Source of the DNA: Trichostrongylus colubriformis
Taxonomy: Eukaryota; Nematoda; Chromadorea; Rhabditida; Trichostrongylidae
Reading direction: 5' to 3'
NCBI GenBank assembly: GCA_963978905.1
Contig: OZ022261.1
Span: forward strand, 5,581,992 to 5,645,991
Length of the DNA: 64,000 nucleotides
Below are positions 61,290 to 64,000 of this stretch, one piece after another. A model generated the notes under the pieces. The model was not told the DNA's origin. It was given only the letters and a program-made list of their open reading frames with translations, and ran no database searches. The translations under genes were made by a program, and so were the position numbers. The first letter of the stretch is position 1. Each line of letters opens with the position of its first letter.

Positions 61290-62309
61290 ATGGACAAGTC
61301 CAAATTGCGTGTTGTCTTGGAGTACGAGTTCCGCCGTGGAAGCACCGCAGCACAGGCAGTTCGGAATATCACCGTCGTCTTTGGAGAGGATGCCCCTAAC
61401 GAACGAACAGTACGTCGATGGTTTGCAAAGTTTGAATCCGGCGACTTCGATCTTCAAAATGAGTCGAGAGGACGGCCCGAGTGCAAGCTGAACAACGATG
61501 AGCTTAAAGCCGTAGTGGAAGCTGATCCCACTCAAAGTACTCGAGAATTAGCGGCAAAGTTTGGAGTATGTAAGGTGACGATCTCGTCTCATTTGAAGCA
61601 AATTGGCAAGAGTAGGAAGCTGGACCGTTGGGTACCGCACGACTTGAGCGATCGTCAGAAGAGGGTCCGCCTTGAGGCTTGCCTTTCCTTACTTTCTAGG
61701 CAAAAAAGCGAGCCTTTCTTACACCGTCTCGTCACATGTGACGAGAAGTGGATCCACTTCGATAACAGGAAGCGGTCTTACCAGTGGTTGGACAAGTCGG
61801 AACCGCCAAAACCTACGCCGAAGCCGGACCCTCACCAGAGGAAGACTATGGTATCAGTTTGGTGGTCCTCCGCAGGAGTGATTCACTACAGCTTTACGAG
61901 ACCTGGTCAGGCGATCACGGCGGAGGCGTACTGTCAACAGCTGGAGGAAATGATGGAGAAGCTTGCTGTTATGCAGCCGAGAATGATTAACAGAGACCGA
62001 CCGCTCCTACTGCAGGACAACGCTCGGCCACATGTGGCAAACTCGACCTTGTTAAAATTACAGGATTTGGACTTGGAAACTCTCGTTCATCCTCCTTACT
62101 CTCCCGACCTAGCACCTACAGATTACCATTTCTTTCAAGCTTTAGATCACTTCTTGCAGGGAAAATTATTCAATTCTTATGATGATGTAGAAAGTGCCTT
62201 TCATGATTTTATTGCCTCTCGCTCCCCAGATTTCTATAGAGATGGAATTAATAAGTTACCTTTAAAATGGCAAAGATGTGTTGATAACTTAGGATCATAT
62301 TTTGATTGA
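61290..62309 (+). CDS. mariner transposase, full-length, 339 residues
   Basis: Cuts the element out and pastes it at TA. Residues 1-110 form two helix-turn-helix DNA-binding units (RRWFAKFESGDFDL near 42-55, SRGRP at 59-63, then ELAAKFGVCKVTISSHLKQI). The mariner signature WVPHDL is at 114-119. The catalytic triad is D151 (VTCDEKW), D243 (LQDNARPH) and D278 (YSPDLAPTDYHFF), with exactly 34 residues between the last two, the DD34D pattern of mariners. No stop or frameshift, and the length matches the family. No intron is needed. The start is the first ATG after the left repeat. Confidence 0.95.
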   Translation: MDKSKLRVVLEYEFRRGSTAAQAVRNITVVFGEDAPNERTVRRWFAKFESGDFDLQNESRGRPECKLNNDELKAVVEADPTQSTRELAAKFGVCKVTISSHLKQIGKSRKLDRWVPHDLSDRQKRVRLEACLSLLSRQKSEPFLHRLVTCDEKWIHFDNRKRSYQWLDKSEPPKPTPKPDPHQRKTMVSVWWSSAGVIHYSFTRPGQAITAEAYCQQLEEMMEKLAVMQPRMINRDRPLLLQDNARPHVANSTLLKLQDLDLETLVHPPYSPDLAPTDYHFFQALDHFLQGKLFNSYDDVESAFHDFIASRSPDFYRDGINKLPLKWQRCVDNLGSYFD

Positions 62310-62355
62310 TTGTAATTTGCGTTGTATGAGATATGATAAACTGAAGTTGACTCTC

Positions 62356-62383
62356 AAAAACGGACATTTCATACTGAACGACC
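62356..62383 (-). repeat. mariner right terminal inverted repeat
   Basis: Exact reverse complement of 61105-61132. The flanking target dinucleotide reads GA instead of TA. Confidence 0.93.
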
Positions 62384-62836
62384 GACTCGTTTGTTAGATT
62401 GTCCAGTTAGCCATCAGCTATTTTAGGTGCTACCATGGTCACTGCTTCTCTCGACATTGTCGTCCGTCGTTTCACTTCTATGGCGAATTACCATGCTTTA
62501 CTTTTCCTACAGGTTTTACTACTTTTTGTACCATAATCTAATTTTCTCTTACATATTGGCTTTTTCCTTCAAAATCATGAGTAATAGGTAACCATAAACA
62601 CGGCTGCTGATCAACACCATGCTAATGACCTCACCCCATTTACCCATGCAGGGCGTGTTCCAGAATGAGCCTATTTCGCGTCGCGAAGTCTCAACGGTGC
62701 TGCCCGGGCCCTAGATCCAGTTTCTCTCACAGTCAAGCTAATTACATGACATTACCGGAAATTGTGCCATCAGGGAACTGACTTGGCTCATTTTATGTAA
62801 GCAGGTCTGTTGCATCAGTGTACTCTATTAAGGAGG

Positions 62837-63875
62837 ATGATCTGTCCCTTGAAACCAAAGCCAAACGTCAACGTCACGCGATATCCGACACCCATGGAGC
62901 ACTTACGATGGGCTATTGACTATCGGTAAGTTCCTGTGAAGTTTTCTTAGACCACGTTCATACTCTGCGGTTCTGTCTGGGCGTGGCTGCGTCTCGCTGC
63001 GTCTCCGCCCATGCTACCCTGCCTCGTTGTCTGCATCGTCTCTGCACCTCCCCGTGCCACTCTACCTCGCTGCCCGTGAAGGCAGCCGCCCCCTACTGGC
63101 GCCGAGCATGAACGCGGTCATAGCCTGTCTTCCTGCATTCCTCTCTAACTCTTGTCGCTGCATCAGTTTAGTCTTTCAGCAAATCTTATCCGAGAAAATG
63201 GCTTCCTACATTATCAACATCATTGAAAATAATTGTAGCACCCTCCTCATGTAGGTAAAGGAACATATCGTTATAATCAGATTAGCCGACTCACTTTCAT
63301 GAGGCAGTGAATTTAGGAAAAATTTCACCTCATTTCGCGCCATGGCCTTGTTACATACACTACCCACTTGAGCTTCTTATTGCTCAGCGGAACTAAAAGT
63401 GCATGGGTTCGAGCGGGTAGCGCCGTGATGGCCAATCACGGCGGCGTAAAAAGGGCCCAAACTGGGGAATCACCCACTGGTCTGCCAAAAATTAAGGTGA
63501 CTATCATGATTATCGCGATTTCAGCCTACAGTGAAAATGAACAGGTGCTACTTGGGAGGGAAACAGCTCACATCAAGCGTTTCATGCAGTTGTAGTAGAT
63601 AGTTGATGCAAGCTTACCCCTCTGGTGAAAATGATGCTCAGTGTTGAGGTTCTTAAATCCAGTTCGGGCTGTGACGCTGACTTGTTATTTTTTTCATTAC
63701 CAGTTAACTCTTTCCTGTGAGAAAACCTACATACTCTTAATGCCTCTAAGAAAAAGTGATTAATGTGTTCAGGAACCGTGTGCGTTTGGAGGAATACGAT
63801 GAATTCTGGCCAGTACGTTGGGCTAGAAGCCGTGTTTATGGCAAGCCAGAAAATGCGATTCGATCAACACTCCCC
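62837..63875 (+). CDS. 5' exons of an unrecognised gene (runs off the right edge)
   Basis: Exon 1 (acceptor TATGTAAGCAG ends at 62804, ATG at 62837, donor after 62925) and exon 2 (63773-63875, donor GTAAGC) join in phase. The product begins MICPLKPKPNVNVTRYPTPM, continues EHLRWAIDYR and NRVRLEEYDEFWPVRWARSR, and is basic and Trp/Tyr-rich. The acceptor just upstream of the ATG could take a spliced leader. No family recognised. Family-D and family-A repeats occupy its first intron. Confidence 0.55.
62950..63119. repeat. MITE family D, copy 4
   Basis: Ends ACCACGTTCATACTCTGCGG and GAGCATGAACGCGGTC are inverted. The centre holds the CTGCCTCGTTGTCTGC words seen in copy 1. It lies in the first intron of the right-edge gene. 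Confidence 0.75.
63338..63460. repeat. dispersed repeat family A
   Basis: GCGCCATGGCCTTGTT start and GCCGTGATGGCCAATCACGG end, as in the other copies. It lies in the first intron of the right-edge gene. Confidence 0.55.
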
Positions 63876-64000
63876 GTAAGCTACAAGAGTTTTTTCTCGA
63901 TTGAGTGATTGTCTTTCGAGGCAACACTTCACGTGCATTTGCTGCCGGAATCCATATAATTCTTACTATTTTTTCATTGTTCCACCGGAATTTAGTTTCA

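Larger units (their letters stand above)
61102..62386 (+). mobile_element. intact mariner transposon (bandit-like)
   Basis: Perfect 28-base terminal inverted repeats, GGTCGTTCAGTATGAAATGT... at 61105-61132 and its reverse complement at 62356-62383. The left end reads TATTAGGTCG, giving a TA target duplication plus the usual TTAGG start. The right end reads CGACCGACTCG and lacks the expected TAA-TA, so the last bases are mutated or lost. The span of about 1.28 kb and the ends recall hookworm bandit (from memory, not searched). Confidence 0.93.

Noticed and set aside
1..64000. CRISPR arrays, bacterial operons, rRNA genes
   Set aside because: No regularly spaced direct repeats, no polycistronic bacterial-style ORFs and no rRNA-like sequence; the window is eukaryotic.

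Overview
The window is animal nuclear DNA and fits a strongylid (probably hookworm-group) nematode. Genes are split into many short exons (mostly 60-280 bases), introns start GT and end in a TTTCAG/TTTTAG-like acceptor, and most DNA between exons is dispersed repeats. The transposons point the same way: an intact mariner whose length and ends recall the hookworm 'bandit' element (recalled from the literature, not searched), a BEL/Pao-type LTR element with a tRNA-Gly primer site, a decayed RTE LINE, and many short foldback MITEs. There are no bacterial operons, CRISPR arrays or rRNA.

Host genes were found by joining exons by hand through splice sites, phase and family alignment. (1) Minus strand 8487-338: a divergent beta-catenin of about 20 exons and 800 residues, with an N-terminal DSG phosphodegron-like motif and a full run of armadillo repeats; most like C. 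elegans BAR-1. (2) Minus strand 30584-24972: a complete ten-exon synaptotagmin of 453 residues (one membrane segment, C2A, C2B) in which most calcium-binding aspartates are gone, all of them in C2B. (3) Plus strand 52611-58103: a five-exon gene for a 171-residue protein with two membrane segments. (4) Minus strand 55384-54993: the 3' end of an unrecognised gene lying antisense inside an intron of (3). (5) Plus strand 62837-63875: the first two exons of an unrecognised gene that runs off the right edge. Weaker single-exon or partial genes are at 17781-18194, 45058-45350, 47951-48146 and 52209-52413.

Layout: 1-8.5 kb beta-catenin, with five MITE insertions in its introns and a 590-base foldback just upstream; 9-24.9 kb gene-poor DNA with a 706-base Tc1/mariner-type element and a dead RTE; 25-30.6 kb synaptotagmin; 30.6-34.1 kb no clear gene; 34.7-39.3 kb an LTR element with apparently identical LTRs, a frameshifted gag and no pol; 39.3-52.2 kb mostly repeats and short gene ends; 52.2-58.1 kb the two-membrane-segment gene with its antisense neighbour; 58-61 kb repeats; 61.1-62.4 kb mariner; then the right-edge gene.

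The genes do not form one pathway. The unifying theme is a genome being colonised by mobile DNA: at least eight short repeat families occur two or more times here, several inside introns of the genes above. Exon ends are predictions from sequence only; transcripts would settle them.
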